NCBI GenBank assembly: GCA_028692545.1
Contig: JAQUXC010000011.1
Coordinates: forward strand, 1 to 33,446
From: Patescibacteria group bacterium
GTDB lineage: Bacteria > Patescibacteriota > Patescibacteriia > UBA1558 > S5-K13
Reading direction: 5' to 3'
Length of the DNA: 33,446 nucleotides
Position numbers and translations under genes: made by a program. Shown one piece after another: positions 33,320-33,446 of the stretch (within the stretch, counting starts at the first letter, position 1; each line of letters begins with the position of its first letter). The notes beneath the pieces are model-generated. The model made no database searches and was not told where the DNA came from. It saw only the letters and a list, made by a program, of their open reading frames with translations.

Positions 33320-33446
33320 TGTACAGTTAACAGTCAAGGGTTACACTTTCTAAATACTTTTCATGAGGAGTAAGTCCGTTAAGGGTTAAATGTATTCTTT
33401 TAAAATTGTAATAATTTAGCCATTCATAAGGAGTGTTCCAAATTCT
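33320..33446 (-). mobile_element. end of an insertion sequence
   Basis: The transposase fragment ends at 33327, and TGTACAG at 33320-33326 could start a terminal inverted repeat (TGTACAGTTAAC...). The other end is outside the window, so the boundary is a guess. Confidence 0.5.
33327..33446 (-). CDS. transposase (integrase core, rve type), C-terminal end only
   Basis: Reading in from the window edge, 39 codons and a TAA encode a sequence with WLNYYNFKRIHLTLNGLTP and HEKYLE. This is the characteristic C-terminal part of integrase-core transposases of IS3/IS481-like elements (pattern W-x-YN-x-R-H-x-L-x-TP). The catalytic residues lie outside. The fragment is cut by the window edge, not by a mutation visible here. 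It lies immediately upstream of the HD gene, in the same orientation. Confidence 0.85.
   Translation of the reverse strand, partial: RIWNTPYEWLNYYNFKRIHLTLNGLTPHEKYLESVTLDC

Noticed and set aside
1-33446. UGA recoded as glycine (Gracilibacteria/Absconditabacteria)
   Set aside because: Long housekeeping genes are complete without any in-frame TGA, so the standard code is sufficient.
1-33446. CRISPR arrays and tRNA genes
   Set aside because: No regularly spaced repeats and no cloverleaf-like stretches were seen.

Overview
The window looks like the chromosome of a low-GC Candidate Phyla Radiation (Patescibacteria) bacterium. The evidence is strong A+T richness, an almost complete lack of Shine-Dalgarno sites in front of ordinary genes, short operons, and a characteristic set of proteins: a VirB6/TrbL-like membrane protein with a long charged tail, surface proteins with GYAYSENTGW repeats, a DUF5320 protein, and secG followed by a membrane-anchored peptide-binding protein. 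The standard genetic code fits, because housekeeping genes run through without in-frame TGA. Nearly all genes end in TAA or TAG. The assignment is inference from gene content; there is no rRNA or other marker that fixes the lineage.

Layout. 1-7374: a probable type IV secretion or cell-surface cluster with a 5'-truncated Cys-rich secreted protein, a VirB6-like polytopic protein and an unknown soluble protein. The first 127 bases exactly duplicate 330-456 and look like an assembly-graph overlap. 7440-9510 (minus): efp, then the rpsF-ssb-rpsR operon. 9699-12510: a small unknown gene, gpmI and a class I aldolase (lower glycolysis). 12614-14647: two secreted surface proteins. The first sits behind a promoter-like site with a G9 tract in its spacer. 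The second is a DUF1566 (Lcl-type) protein whose last ~95 bases have the base pattern of a diversity-generating retroelement variable region. 14996-20280: DUF5320, DUF134 and a ZIP transporter, then a tight operon of a membrane-anchored protein, a thioredoxin-like protein, a thioredoxin-CcdA fusion, a YibE/F protein and a NYN nuclease. 20440-21830: an island unlike its surroundings, with a ~217-nt structured non-coding RNA candidate, a multi-hairpin leader, and a gene of unknown function with a zinc ribbon and a strong Shine-Dalgarno. 21837-23937 (minus): an L,D-transpeptidase with calcium-type repeats, a YgjP-like metallopeptidase and a small membrane protein. 24052-32001: secG, a peptide-binding protein, RNase J, an unknown coiled-coil protein, trpS with an insertion, and htpX. 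32059-33255 (minus): an HD-domain protein with a strong Shine-Dalgarno. 33327-33446: the end of a transposase cut by the window edge.

How it fits together. Core genes (translation, DNA binding, glycolysis, secretion, RNA decay, proteolysis) alternate with envelope genes. The envelope part carries candidate devices for generating variation: a retroelement-type variable region, with no template repeat or reverse transcriptase recognised in the window, and a homopolymer in a promoter spacer. Two copies of one hairpin element, each holding the same five-codon mini-ORF, lie upstream of the DUF1566 gene and of trpS. The least explained stretch is the RNA plus zinc-ribbon gene island at 20440-21830.
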